The position numbers were made by a program, and so were the translations under genes. This document shows positions 44,083 through 53,406 of a DNA stretch of 64,000 bases, piece after piece. The notes beneath the pieces were generated by a model, which ran no database searches, was not told where the DNA came from, and saw only the letters and a list, made by a program, of their open reading frames with translations. Where the stretch lies: NCBI GenBank assembly GCA_963826975.1, contig CAWGZJ010000007.1:1-64000 (forward strand). Direction: 5' to 3'. The stretch comes from Palsa-883 sp963826975. Its GTDB lineage: Bacteria; Pseudomonadota; Alphaproteobacteria; Acetobacterales; Acetobacteraceae. Position 1 is the stretch's first letter; every line of letters starts with the position of its first letter.

Positions 44083-44973
44083 TCAATCGAGTGGATCGAC
44101 CAGCACGATCGGCCGCTCAAGCCCGGCGCGATAGACGTAACTGCCCGGCGGCGCGGGCTCATGCGCGACCGTGCAGCCGGCGTAGCTGCCGTCGGCAAAG
44201 TGGAACAGTCGCTGATGCGTGGTCAGGTCGCCCCACACGGCGCCGATCTGATGGTAATGGAACTGCACCGCGCGGCGGCGCAGCGGCGAGGCATTCGGCG
44301 CGGTGTAGTGGTGCAGCAGCGAATGGAAGATCAGCGCGTCGCCGGGCTGCATTTCGATCGCGATGCGGTCCGCCGCGCGCACCTGCTGTGGGATGATGCG
44401 GCAGCGGTTGAAGTCGTTCTCGTGCTGGTGCGGCACCGCGCCGCCCAGGTGCGAGCCAGGCACCAACTCCATGCAGCCGTTCTCGCGCAGCGCGGGATCC
44501 AGCGCGATCCACACACCCACGATCAAGCCGGGATCGGTCAGCCGGAAATACGCGGCATCCTGGTGCCAGGGCTTTTCGGATCCGATGTGCGGCGGCTTCA
44601 CCAGCGCCATCTCCTGGAACAGCACGCGGCCCTGCCCGAGCAACTGATCCAGCAGCGTGTGCAGCCGGCGGTTCATCGCCGCCATTTCCAGCGCGGGCGC
44701 GTCGCGCACGAAATCCATGTATTTGCGGATTGCGAACTCACGCTGCTCCGGCGCCAGCGTCGCCGGATCATGGCCGCTTTCGTACATCAGCACGGTGTCG
44801 CGCGCCGGCAGGCGTCCGGTCGCCAGATCACTCAGCGCCGCACTGCACGCGGCGACCGACGCCGGGCCCATGACGCCGCGAGCCACGACGTAGCCGTCGC
44901 GGCGGTACTGTGTGATTTCCGCTTGGGTGAAACGTGTTGTGGTGGTGAGCAGGGCGGGGGCGATCTGGTCCAT
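44083..44973 (-). CDS. Phytanoyl-CoA dioxygenase (PhyH)-family protein
   Basis: A 296-residue Fe(II)/2-oxoglutarate dioxygenase. The iron triad is visible: EKPWHQDAAYF (His-x-Asp) and, distally, FHSLLHHYTAPN (His), followed by Arg in LRRRAVQFHYH for 2-oxoglutarate. It opens FTQAEITQYRRDGYVVARG, typical of PhyH proteins. An in-frame ATG at 45015 would add 14 residues. The substrate may be a non-lipid small molecule, as in many bacterial members. Confidence 0.85.
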   Translation of the reverse strand: MDQIAPALLTTTTRFTQAEITQYRRDGYVVARGVMGPASVAACSAALSDLATGRLPARDTVLMYESGHDPATLAPEQREFAIRKYMDFVRDAPALEMAAMNRRLHTLLDQLLGQGRVLFQEMALVKPPHIGSEKPWHQDAAYFRLTDPGLIVGVWIALDPALRENGCMELVPGSHLGGAVPHQHENDFNRCRIIPQQVRAADRIAIEMQPGDALIFHSLLHHYTAPNASPLRRRAVQFHYHQIGAVWGDLTTHQRLFHFADGSYAGCTVAHEPAPPGSYVYRAGLERPIVLVDPLD

Positions 44974-45020
44974 CGCCGCAGCATGGCGCGCGCCAGCTGG
45001 CGCGGCAACCGGCATGCCGA

Positions 45021-45812
45021 TCAAAGCCGTTCGTAACGGACCTCGGACCCGTCGGCGACGGTCAGTGCCATGCCGACCCACGACCGGCTGTCGTCGTACC
45101 ACAGGTCCACGGCGAACGCGCCGCTGAGGTTGTAATGGGTTGCCGGGATCACGCTGCCGGACGCGAGCCGGACGTTGTCCGTGCGGAGATCAGCGATTTT
45201 CGGCGACAGCAGGACGCCGTCCTCCAGGCTGATCATCGGCCCATCAAGCATCCGCTTGTTCCAATAGGACGTGGGGATCGCGGCGCCGGGAGCGAGGTAG
45301 CGTTTGGTCTTGCTGCCGAGCACGACCAGCCCGTCGTCGGCGCGCTGGGCATTCATCCACTCCCGGTCGCCGTTCTTGTCGGTCTCCGCGGTCAATCCGA
45401 CCAGCGTCGTGCCGTGCCAGGTCTCGACGCTGCGGTGTTTGTAGCGGGCGATCGGGATCGAGACGAAGGTCACCAGCGCATCGACCACGATGTGCACGGT
45501 CAGCGCGTTGCCGTCCTGCGCGAAGGTCAAGGTGTGCCTGCCGATTTCGCTGCCGTGCCGCATCATGCGGAAGGCGAGCGTGTCGGTCGGGGGCACCGGC
45601 AACGCGGGGGTCGGCGACGCGCGGGTCGGCGACGGGGCGGTCGGCGACGAGGCGGGCGGCGAGGTAGGGGCCGCGCCACCCGCGGCCGTCGCCGCCGCGG
45701 CCAGCAGGACGCAGCGTCGGCCGATCAGTTGGGGGTCCGCGCCTGGTCTCTGCGCGTTCAGGGCACCTGCGTTCACGGTTGGCCTGAGCAGTTGCACGAC
45801 ATCCCACACCAT
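45021..45812 (-). CDS. DUF6134-like exported protein
   Basis: About 263 residues. A twin-arginine-like export signal (IGRRCVLLAAAATAAGGAA) is followed by a Ser/Pro/Ala tandem-repeat linker (PPASSPTAPSPTRASPTPAL) and a beta-rich domain with FRMMRHGSEIGRHTLTF, YKHRSVETWHGTTLVGL and PTSYWNKRM, consistent with DUF6134. It probably folds as a periplasmic beta-sandwich. Function unknown. The start at 45812 gives the best leader; the open frame extends further without protein-like sequence. Confidence 0.65.
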   Translation of the reverse strand: MVWDVVQLLRPTVNAGALNAQRPGADPQLIGRRCVLLAAAATAAGGAAPTSPPASSPTAPSPTRASPTPALPVPPTDTLAFRMMRHGSEIGRHTLTFAQDGNALTVHIVVDALVTFVSIPIARYKHRSVETWHGTTLVGLTAETDKNGDREWMNAQRADDGLVVLGSKTKRYLAPGAAIPTSYWNKRMLDGPMISLEDGVLLSPKIADLRTDNVRLASGSVIPATHYNLSGAFAVDLWYDDSRSWVGMALTVADGSEVRYERL

Positions 45813-45954
45813 ACCACGACAGGTGGTGTCGGCCAAAGCGTTTGACCCCGGCGTTTGACCCAAGCCGTGCCCACCAGCAGGTTGACCCTGATGCGGCGCG
45901 GCGATACGGCGCGGCGCCAGGTCCAGAACCCGGAGCCGAGCGGACCGCGCCAAA

Positions 45955-45986
45955 CTCACTGTTGACACAACGCTGTCAGCAGTGAG
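45955..45986. promoter_or_regulatory. Palindromic operator overlapping a -35 box
   Basis: Arms CTCACTGTTGACA and TGTCAGCAGTGAG (one mismatch) around CAACGC, 39 bp upstream of the EamA transporter start and 143 bp upstream of the divergent DUF6134 gene. The left arm contains TTGACA, so a bound regulator would block a sigma70 promoter. The regulator is not identified. Confidence 0.65.
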
Positions 45987-46024
45987 CCGGTATCGTTGGG
46001 CCAAGGTGCAAGGAAGGTGACGTG

Positions 46025-46897
46025 ATGGGTCGGCACGCTCAGGGTGTCCTGCTGATCATCCTGTCGGCGATTGCGTATAGTTCAGCCGGGTTCTTTACCC
46101 GGCTCATCCACCTTGACGCCTGGACCATGTTGTTTTGGCGCGGGTTGTTCGCCGGCCTGATGATCCTTTGTGTCATCGTCGTGCAGGAGCGAGGCCACAC
46201 GATGGCCGCCATCCGAGCGATTGGTCGTCCCGGTTTCGCGGCGGCACTGTGCTCGACCGCCGCCACGATACTTTATCTAAACGCGTTTCGTCGCACGTCG
46301 GTTGCCGATGTTGCCGTGATTTTCGCGCTTGCGCCATTTCTCACCGCTGGCCTCGGCTGGCTGTGCCTTGGCGTGACCGAAGCGTGGACCACGCTCGCGG
46401 CCAGTCTTTTCGCGCTGCTCGGTGTCGGCATCATGGTCAGCGGCGCAGTGGCCGAGGGGCATCTGTTTGGCGATCTCCTCGCCTTCGGCATGGTTGTTTG
46501 CATGGCGATCATGATGTTGATCATTCGCCAGCAGCAGCAGACGCGCATGCTGCCTGCCGCCTGTCTGTCGGCGCTGCTTTGCCCACTGTTGGTCTGGCCG
46601 TTCACCTCGCCGCTCGCGGTCGGCATGGGCGACATGCTCAATCTGTTTCTGTTCGGCACGACCCAGTTTGGCCTGGGGCTGGTCTTCCTGACCTTGGGCG
46701 GTCGATTGGTCTCGGCAACCGAGAATGCCCTGATCAACACACTGGAAATACCGCTTGCCATTGCGTGGGTCTGGCTCTGCTTCGATGAGGCGCCGTCCAT
46801 TGCCAGCCTTGTCGGTGGCATTATCGTCACGGCGACCATAGTCGCGCATGTGTGGTACGGCAGTCGGGCCACACGCCCATCCACGGCGCTCGGGTGA
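46025..46897 (+). CDS. EamA/DMT-family transporter
   Basis: A 290-residue inner-membrane protein with ten predicted helices in two EamA repeats (first LLIILSAIAYSSAGFFTRLI, second GDLLAFGMVVCMAIMMLII). Members export or import small metabolites such as amino acids or riboflavin. ATG at 46025 with AAGGAAGG upstream; GTG at 46022 is also possible. Controlled presumably from the palindrome at 45955. Confidence 0.87.
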   Translation: MGRHAQGVLLIILSAIAYSSAGFFTRLIHLDAWTMLFWRGLFAGLMILCVIVVQERGHTMAAIRAIGRPGFAAALCSTAATILYLNAFRRTSVADVAVIFALAPFLTAGLGWLCLGVTEAWTTLAASLFALLGVGIMVSGAVAEGHLFGDLLAFGMVVCMAIMMLIIRQQQQTRMLPAACLSALLCPLLVWPFTSPLAVGMGDMLNLFLFGTTQFGLGLVFLTLGGRLVSATENALINTLEIPLAIAWVWLCFDEAPSIASLVGGIIVTATIVAHVWYGSRATRPSTALG

Positions 46898-47034
46898 ACG
46901 AAGGGCCATAGGGGTTTCCGCGGTGAGGTCGATCGCGGGACCAAGGCACAAGTCGGGGTCACGACCAGTTCACTCGGCGGTGCCGTGAACGCCGATCGAT
47001 GGGATCGCCCGAGGCTGCGGATCCGCTCATGGCA

Positions 47035-48240
47035 TCACACCCGCAACAGCCGCCCGCTCGCCGCGACGCCGCACAGCATAACCGCAACGATCAGGAATGC
47101 CGCCGACAGGCTGGCTGCGTGCGCCACGAACCCGATCGCCGCCGGGCCGACCAGGATCCCGGCATAGCCAAGCGTGGTGATCGCAGGAACCGCCACATTT
47201 TCCGCCATCACGGTCTGTCGGCCAACGGCGGTGAACAGCACAGGCACGATATTCGCGCAACCGACGCCAACCAGCGCGTAGCCGAGCAACGCCGCCTGCC
47301 ATGCCGGCGCGCCATGCCACGACTGCGCCCCTTGCCACGCCAGCGCCCCTTGCCAAGACTGGGGCAGCGTCGTGAGGGCGAAGCCCGAACCGGCGCAGAG
47401 GCCGCCGAACATGATGGTGTTGCCGCCGCCAATCCGTTGCACGATGCGATCGCCCGTCAGCCGCCCCAGAGTCGTGGTCAGCGCGAAAACCGCGTAACCC
47501 AGGCCCGCATACGACGTCGCCATGCCGTGGACGGACGTCAGGAACACCGCGCTCCAGTCCAGCACGGCGCCCTCCGCCAGGAATCCGATGAAGCAAAGTA
47601 CACCGATGACCAGCACAATGCCGCGCGGCAGGGCGAAGACCGGTCCCAGTGTCCGGCTGCCATATGGCATCAGGTGCGGCGCGGCCATCGCCAGCGCGAC
47701 GATGATGCCAACGGCCACAACCAACGTCGCGGTCAGCGGCGATGCCCCGGCAGCCAGCAGCACCGTGACCCCGCCGGCGCCGGCGATTCCGCCAAGGCTG
47801 AACTGCCCGTGAAACCCCGACATCATCGGTCGCCCACTTGCCCGTTCGACAATGATCGCACGAATGTTCATGGCAACGTCGAGCGCACCGACAGCAGCGC
47901 CGAAAACCAGCAGCGCCGCAACCAGGATGGGCAGGCTGGAGACCGCCGCCAGCAGCGGCAACGTCAGGCAAAGCAGCAACCCCGACGCGACAATGACCAG
48001 ACGGGACCCCACGCGCGCGGCAACGGCCCCCGCCAATGGCATCGTTACAATCGACCCCGTGCCAAGGCACAGCAGCAGCAGGCCAAGCCCGGCCTCGCTG
48101 ATCCCAAGGCGCCCCTTGGCGAACGGCACGAGTGGCGCCCAGGCCGCCATGCCGAAGCCGGTGATGAAGAACACCATCCGCATGGCGCGCTGTTCAAGCG
48201 CCGCGGCCGTCGAGCGGTTGTGCGTGCTGGCGGATGCCAT
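47035..48240 (-). CDS. MFS transporter (YbjJ-like)
   Basis: A 401-residue protein with about 12 predicted helices. It contains FFITGFGMAAWAPLVPFAKGRLGISEAGLG near the N-terminus and MNIRAIIVE after helix 4, features of the YbjJ/fucose-permease-like MFS branch. A short tandem repeat (WQGALAWQGAQSWHGAPAWQ, ~47310-47365) is inserted in a loop and is unusual. ATG at 48240. No substrate can be inferred. 46898-47034 beyond its stop shows nothing. Confidence 0.83.
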   Translation of the reverse strand: MASASTHNRSTAAALEQRAMRMVFFITGFGMAAWAPLVPFAKGRLGISEAGLGLLLLCLGTGSIVTMPLAGAVAARVGSRLVIVASGLLLCLTLPLLAAVSSLPILVAALLVFGAAVGALDVAMNIRAIIVERASGRPMMSGFHGQFSLGGIAGAGGVTVLLAAGASPLTATLVVAVGIIVALAMAAPHLMPYGSRTLGPVFALPRGIVLVIGVLCFIGFLAEGAVLDWSAVFLTSVHGMATSYAGLGYAVFALTTTLGRLTGDRIVQRIGGGNTIMFGGLCAGSGFALTTLPQSWQGALAWQGAQSWHGAPAWQAALLGYALVGVGCANIVPVLFTAVGRQTVMAENVAVPAITTLGYAGILVGPAAIGFVAHAASLSAAFLIVAVMLCGVAASGRLLRV

Positions 48241-48463
48241 GCGGGTCCTATGGTGCGGCGTGTGGCGAGCGGAGAACGCAGATAAGCGCCGGTCGGCTGG
48301 CAATTTCCTACCCACCGACATCCACCACTTGCAGGTATTCAGTCATAGACGCTATCCGGCGCAGGAGGCTGCGCGAACTCGTGGCATGCTGCCACGAACA
48401 GGTCCATCGGTCGCCCCAGTTCTCCTGTTTGCGTCTCCTGGGCCACGGATGCGGCGCCGCTGG

Positions 48464-48508
48464 TGATTGGCCGCTGATGAATGCCCGCTGATGATTGCCC
48501 GCTGATGA
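48464..48508. repeat. Tandem ~14-17-bp repeats before argS
   Basis: Three near-identical units of GCCCGCTGATGAATG/GCCGCTGATGAATG/GCCCGCTGATGATT immediately upstream of argS. Each carries an ATG, so they may affect start choice. The rest of 48241-48463 is featureless. Confidence 0.75.
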
Positions 48509-48523
48509 ATGAAAGTGCATGCG

Positions 48524-50365
48524 ATGAGCTATGACATCTACGTGCGGATGCGGCAGGCGGTGCTGGCGTCGCTGCCGGCCTCGTTGACACTCAACGACGA
48601 GATCAAGGACCGCATCTCCGTCGGCCCGCCGCGCGATCCGGCACATGGCGACATGACGACCAACGCGGCAATGGTCCTGGCACCCTTTGCGCACAGGAAT
48701 CCACGCCAGTTGGCGGCCGAGATCGCCGAGGCGCTTGGTCGCGCGCCGGACGTTGTCGAGGTCAGCGTCGCCGGCCCGGGTTTCATCAATCTGCGGCTGG
48801 ACCAGGCCGTATTGCGCGCCGTGCTGCCGGACGTGCTGCGCGAGGGCTCGGCCTACGGCGACAGCACCGTCGGCGGCGGCCTGGCGGTGAATGTCGAGTA
48901 TGTCTCGGCCAATCCCACCGGCCCGATGCATATCGGCCATTGCCGCGGCGCGGTGGTCGGCGACGCACTGGCCAACCTGCTGGCGAAGGCCGGCTTCGCG
49001 GTGACCAAGGAGTTCTACATCAACGATTCCGGCGCCCAGGTCACCGCGCTCGCCTGGGCCGCCTACTGGCGCTACTTGCAGGCGATCGGCACCAAGCTGT
49101 CCGAGGAACAGTTCAGCGAGGAAGTTCCCGGCGGCCTGCAATATCGCGGCGAATACCTCATTCCGATCGGAGAAGAACTGGCCGTCGAATTCGGCGGCGC
49201 GCTCGCCGATCCCGGCGGCGAGGTGGCCGCGCCGCACATCTGGCTCGACATCGTGCGCGAGTTCACCATCGCGCAGATGATGCGCGGGGTGCGCGAGGAC
49301 CTGGCGCTGCTCGGCGTCGCGCAGGATGTATTTTTCTCGGAACGTTCCTTGATCAACTCGGGTGCGGCGGACGCGACGATCGACTGGCTCGCCGCGCGCG
49401 ATCTGATCTACGAGGGCACGCTGGATCCGCCCAAGGGCAAGACCCCGGACGACTGGGAACCGCGGCCGCAGACCCTGTTCCGCGCCACCCAGTTCGGCGA
49501 CGACCTTGATCGGCCGCTGCGCAAGTCGGATGGCTCGAACACCTATTTCGCCAACGATATCGCCTACCACCGCGACAAATTCGCCCGCGGCTTCACCCGC
49601 ATGATCGACGTATGGGGCGCCGACCACGGCGGCTACGTGAAGCGCATGAAGGCCGCGGTGCAGGCGATCTCCGAAGCCGAGGCGACGCTGGAAATCGTGC
49701 TGTGCCAGGTCGTGCACATCCTGCGCGGCGGCGAGCCCGTGAAGATGTCCAAGCGCGCCGGCACCTTCGTCACCCTTCGCGAACTGATTGAGGAGGTCGG
49801 GCGCGACGCCGTCCGCTTCACCATGCTGACGCGCAAGTCCGACGCACAGATGGAGTTCGACCTGGACGCCGTCGTGGCGCAGACCCGCGACAACCCGGTG
49901 TTCTATGTCCAGTACGCGCATGCGAGGTGCCGATCCGTGTTGCGTGCGGCTGCCGAGATGTTCGGCGCCAACTCGGTGACCGACGCGGCGCTGGCCGAGG
50001 CGGCGGCGGGGCCAGCGGCTGGGCTTAGCGGTGTGACCGGGATGGTGACGGGAACGGGCGGCCTCGCCTGCCTAACCAGTGAGCCGGAGTTGGCGGTGAT
50101 CCGGCGGATTGCCGGCTGGCCGCGGACCGTGGAAGCCGCCGCCCTGGTGAGCGAACCGCACAGGATAGCGTTTTTTCTCTATGACTTGGCGAGCGACTTT
50201 CATATGCTATGGAACCGCGGCAAGGACGATGCCACGTTACAATTCCTGCAGTCGGCCCACCCCGGGGAGACCCTGGCGCGGTTGGCACTGGTGGCGGCGA
50301 CCGCGGTGACGATCCGGGCCGGCCTCGCCGTGATGGGCGTGGAGCCCGTCGAAGAGATGCGCTGA
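48524..50365 (+). CDS. argS: Arginyl-tRNA synthetase
   Basis: A 613-residue class I aminoacyl-tRNA synthetase. It has the HIGH signature in NPTGPMHIGHCRGAVVGD, a KMSK-type loop VKMSKRAGTFVTLRE and the C-terminal anticodon-binding DALR domain (ending FLYDLASDFHMLWNRG ... IRAGLAVMGVEP). A low-complexity Gly/Thr insert (GLSGVTGMVTGTGGLACLT) interrupts the C-terminal part. ATG at 48524 chosen; ATG at 48509 is in frame. First gene of the housekeeping block. Confidence 0.95.
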   Translation: MSYDIYVRMRQAVLASLPASLTLNDEIKDRISVGPPRDPAHGDMTTNAAMVLAPFAHRNPRQLAAEIAEALGRAPDVVEVSVAGPGFINLRLDQAVLRAVLPDVLREGSAYGDSTVGGGLAVNVEYVSANPTGPMHIGHCRGAVVGDALANLLAKAGFAVTKEFYINDSGAQVTALAWAAYWRYLQAIGTKLSEEQFSEEVPGGLQYRGEYLIPIGEELAVEFGGALADPGGEVAAPHIWLDIVREFTIAQMMRGVREDLALLGVAQDVFFSERSLINSGAADATIDWLAARDLIYEGTLDPPKGKTPDDWEPRPQTLFRATQFGDDLDRPLRKSDGSNTYFANDIAYHRDKFARGFTRMIDVWGADHGGYVKRMKAAVQAISEAEATLEIVLCQVVHILRGGEPVKMSKRAGTFVTLRELIEEVGRDAVRFTMLTRKSDAQMEFDLDAVVAQTRDNPVFYVQYAHARCRSVLRAAAEMFGANSVTDAALAEAAAGPAAGLSGVTGMVTGTGGLACLTSEPELAVIRRIAGWPRTVEAAALVSEPHRIAFFLYDLASDFHMLWNRGKDDATLQFLQSAHPGETLARLALVAATAVTIRAGLAVMGVEPVEEMR

Positions 50366-50482
50366 GCGCGCGCCGGTCGGCGGAACCGATGTGGCGCTGC
50401 GGCCTCAGCGCAGGTGTTGCGCACGCGGCCTCCGGAAAGGGGGAGCTTGAGGACGCGGGCTTTGGGCAAAGGAGCAGATGCC

Positions 50483-51244
50483 ATGTTGGACGACCCAAGC
50501 ATGCCGAGAAACCCGGTCTATCGCGTCAGGCGCGGTCCGGATCCCCTGACGCTGCGTCTGCTGCTGATTGCCGGCGGGCTGACCGGCGCGTTGGCGCTGA
50601 TCGTCGTGGCGTGGTCCTCGATCGGCCACCGGGCGGGTGGGCCGGTGCCGGTGGTGCAGGCCGATTCGCGGCCGGTGCGGGTCAAGCCGGCCAATCCCGG
50701 CGGCATGCAAATCCCCGGGCTGGGCACGGATACCGGCTCCGGGGATGCCTCGGCCTCGGCCGACAAGCTGGCGCCGGCGCCGGAGACACCCGATCCGCAG
50801 GGGCTGGCCAGCCAGATGCGGGCGGCCACGTCGGCACCGCCATCTGGCGCGCGCACCCAGCCCACCGCCACGGCACAGGCCGCTTCCGCACCGGCAACCG
50901 CCACGCCGCGGCCACCAGCCGCGAAGCCAGTCGCGATGGCATTGGCGCCTGTGGCGCAGGAGCATCGCGCGGGGCCGTTGGGCGCGCACGGGCCGGTCGG
51001 ACGGGCCCAGGTGCAGCTTGCCGCCGTCGGCACCGAAGCCGCGGCGCGGCAGGAGTGGGATCGGCTCGCTCACCGCATGCCCAGCGTGCTCGGTGCCCAT
51101 CACCCGTTGATCAGCAAGGTCGAGCACGACGGTCATACGCTGTGGCGCGTACGCACCGGCGATTTCACCACCGAAGCCGAGGCCAACCAGTTTTGCCAGC
51201 AGGTGCGCGCCAACGGCGCCGGTTGCGCGGTCGCGGCGTTCTGA
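50483..51244 (+). CDS. SPOR-domain membrane protein
   Basis: About 253 residues. A cytosolic N-terminus is followed by one transmembrane helix (LLLIAGGLTGALALIVVAW), a long Ala/Pro-rich periplasmic linker and a C-terminal SPOR domain (VQLAAVGTEAAARQEWDRLA ... LWRVRTGDFTTEAEANQFCQ) that binds denuded glycan strands at division septa. It sits between argS and nagZ as in related alphaproteobacteria. GGAG precedes ATG at some distance; an earlier in-frame start is possible. Confidence 0.87.
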   Translation: MLDDPSMPRNPVYRVRRGPDPLTLRLLLIAGGLTGALALIVVAWSSIGHRAGGPVPVVQADSRPVRVKPANPGGMQIPGLGTDTGSGDASASADKLAPAPETPDPQGLASQMRAATSAPPSGARTQPTATAQAASAPATATPRPPAAKPVAMALAPVAQEHRAGPLGAHGPVGRAQVQLAAVGTEAAARQEWDRLAHRMPSVLGAHHPLISKVEHDGHTLWRVRTGDFTTEAEANQFCQQVRANGAGCAVAAF

Positions 51245-51331
51245 GCGCCCGGCGGGGTGATCCGCTTCGCGTTGCTCGGTGGATTGCGGGCCATGGTGAT
51301 GGGCCGGGGGCGTCGGCACCCGCGCAAGTAA

Positions 51332-51438
51332 AATTTACCACAGAGACACGGAGACACGGAGAAGCCAGCGAATGCGCTTCGCGCGGAGCGCCATCGATTG
51401 CCTTCTTCTCCGTGTCTCCGTGTTTCTGTGGTGAACTT
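51332..51438. repeat. Dispersed palindrome, family A
   Basis: ACCACAGAGACACGGAGACA ... TGTCTCCGTGTTTCTGTGGT forming a ~30-bp-arm hairpin between the SPOR gene and nagZ. Third copy of the family in this window. Confidence 0.85.
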
Positions 51439-51524
51439 TATTGTTTCGCAGGCGATCCTAAGCCCCGACTTTTCCGCGCGGGTTCCTTCGTGCGTCGGCA
51501 AGGACTGCAGCCCCAGGCGCCGGC

Positions 51525-52553
51525 ATGAAGGCGGCGATCATCGGCATCGCCGGGCTGCGACTCGACCCGACCGAGGCGGCGCTGTTCCGTGCCCAGCCGC
51601 CGGCCGGCGTGATCCTGTTCGCGCGCAATATCGCCGATCCCCCACAGCTTGCCGTACTGATGGCGGCGCTGCGAGGCGCGCTGCCACCGAAAGCGGTGCT
51701 GATGGTGGATCAGGAGGGCGGGCGCGTTGCGCGGATGCGCCCGCCGCATTGGCGCGCCCATCCACCTGCCGCCGCGCTCGGCGCGCTGTTTGCGCACTCG
51801 GCCGCCGACGGGCTGCGCGCGGCCTGGCTGACCGGGGCGCTGATCGGGCTGGATTGCGCCGCGGCGGGGTTCGACGTGGTGGCGGCACCGGTGCTCGATC
51901 TGGCGCTGCCTGGGGCGAGCACGGCAATCGGCGATCGGGCGCTGTCGGCGGACCCGGTAGCCGTCGCGCGCCTGGGGCGGGCAATGGCCGGCGGGTTGCT
52001 CGCCGCCGGGATCCAGCCAGTCGCCAAGCACGCACCGGGCCATGGGCGGGCGCGGCTGGACAGCCATCTGGCGCTGCCGACGGTGGCGGCGGACGATCTC
52101 GACGCCGATCTGCTGCCGTTCGTCTTGAATGCTGACCTGCCTTGGGTCATGACAGCCCATATCCTGTATCCGACCTGGGACCCCGTCCGGCCGGCGACGT
52201 TGTCGCGGGCGATCATCGAACGGGTCATCCGCGGGCGGATCGGCTTCGAGGGAGTGTTGGTGACCGACGACCTGGCGATGCGCGCGCTGTCCGGCTCGCC
52301 GGCCGATCTGGCGCTTCAGGCGCTGGCGGCTGGCTGCGACCTGGCGCTTTACTGCACCGGCGACGCAGCGCCGACGGCGGAACTGCTGGCGGCCTGCCCG
52401 CAGGTCACACCGGAAGCGGTGGCGCGGCTCGGGCGGGCCCGGGCGTCGGCGCGGGGCCGGCGGCTGAGCCTGGACGCGGCCAAGCTGGAGAACGAGCGTG
52501 CGCCGCTGCTGACACTCCGCGATACCGCTGGTGCTGAGGGCGGGCAGGCGTGA
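51525..52553 (+). CDS. nagZ: Beta-N-acetylhexosaminidase NagZ
   Basis: A 342-residue GH3 enzyme that removes GlcNAc from anhydro-muropeptides in cell-wall recycling. It has VDQEGGRVARMRP (sugar-binding Asp/Gln), the catalytic His loop in KHAPGHGRARLDSHLALP and the nucleophile Asp in LVTDDLAMRAL. Cytosolic, no signal peptide. Length is normal. Followed by the M50 protease and scp genes on the same strand. Confidence 0.94.
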   Translation: MKAAIIGIAGLRLDPTEAALFRAQPPAGVILFARNIADPPQLAVLMAALRGALPPKAVLMVDQEGGRVARMRPPHWRAHPPAAALGALFAHSAADGLRAAWLTGALIGLDCAAAGFDVVAAPVLDLALPGASTAIGDRALSADPVAVARLGRAMAGGLLAAGIQPVAKHAPGHGRARLDSHLALPTVAADDLDADLLPFVLNADLPWVMTAHILYPTWDPVRPATLSRAIIERVIRGRIGFEGVLVTDDLAMRALSGSPADLALQALAAGCDLALYCTGDAAPTAELLAACPQVTPEAVARLGRARASARGRRLSLDAAKLENERAPLLTLRDTAGAEGGQA

Positions 52554-52680
52554 CCGGCGGACCCAGGCAAACAAGCGCGGCCACAGCTTCCACGCGGGTG
52601 CGTGTTACCGGTGATGCCACGCCAACGCGCCCAACTGCTGCCCTCTCGCAAACGCGCGTCGCCGCACGATAGTACCGCAA

Positions 52681-53406
52681 ATGAACAACATGATCCTGCA
52701 GATCGCCTTGGCGGTGATCCCTATCGTGCTCGCGATCACCCTGCACGAGGCGGCGCATGGCTACGCGGCGCTGGCGATGGGCGACGACACGGCAAGGAAG
52801 GCCGGGCGGCTGTCGCTCAACCCGCTGGCGCATGTGGACCGCGTCGGGACCATTCTGCTGCCGGGGTTCCTACTGATCTTCCAGTTGCTGACCTTTCACC
52901 GCGTGATGTTCATGTTCGGCTGGGCCAAGCCGGTGCCGGTGGCCGCCTGGCGCTTCCGGCACCCTCGGCAGGGGATGATGGTGGTGGCGGCCGCGGGGCC
53001 GGCAATGAACTTCTTCCTCGCCTGGCTGGGGGCGGTCGCGCTCCACCTGAGCGGCTATCAGATCGAGGGCCAGATCGGCCTGGCGACGGAATTCCTCTTC
53101 GACTTCATTCTGGTCAACCTGGTGCTCGGGTTGTTCAACCTGCTGCCGATCCCGCCGCTGGACGGTGGCCGCATCGTGGTCGGGCTGCTGCCGGCGCGCC
53201 TGGCGCAGGGCTGGGCGCGAATGGAGCGTTTCGGCATCGTGCTGGTGCTGCTGCTGGTGTTCCTGCTGCCACACATGCTCGCCGATTTCGGCATCGCGTT
53301 CGATCCGTTCTCAGCCCTGCTGAATACCGTGGTGCCCTGGGCGCTGCGGATTGTCTTGTTGCTGGCTGGCCATGACGTCGGCGCGAGCGATGCCGCAACG
53401 CTCTGA
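52681..53406 (+). CDS. Site-2 protease (M50B) family membrane protein
   Basis: A 241-residue polytopic membrane metalloprotease homologue. The zinc motif HEAAH is in AITLHEAAHGYAALAMGD (helix 1), and the third ligand in NLLPIPPLDGGRIVVGLLP. Its compact length and lack of a PDZ domain match the short M50 proteins common upstream of scpA. It overlaps scpA by 17 bp if scpA starts at 53390. Substrate unknown. Confidence 0.9.
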   Translation: MNNMILQIALAVIPIVLAITLHEAAHGYAALAMGDDTARKAGRLSLNPLAHVDRVGTILLPGFLLIFQLLTFHRVMFMFGWAKPVPVAAWRFRHPRQGMMVVAAAGPAMNFFLAWLGAVALHLSGYQIEGQIGLATEFLFDFILVNLVLGLFNLLPIPPLDGGRIVVGLLPARLAQGWARMERFGIVLVLLLVFLLPHMLADFGIAFDPFSALLNTVVPWALRIVLLLAGHDVGASDAATL

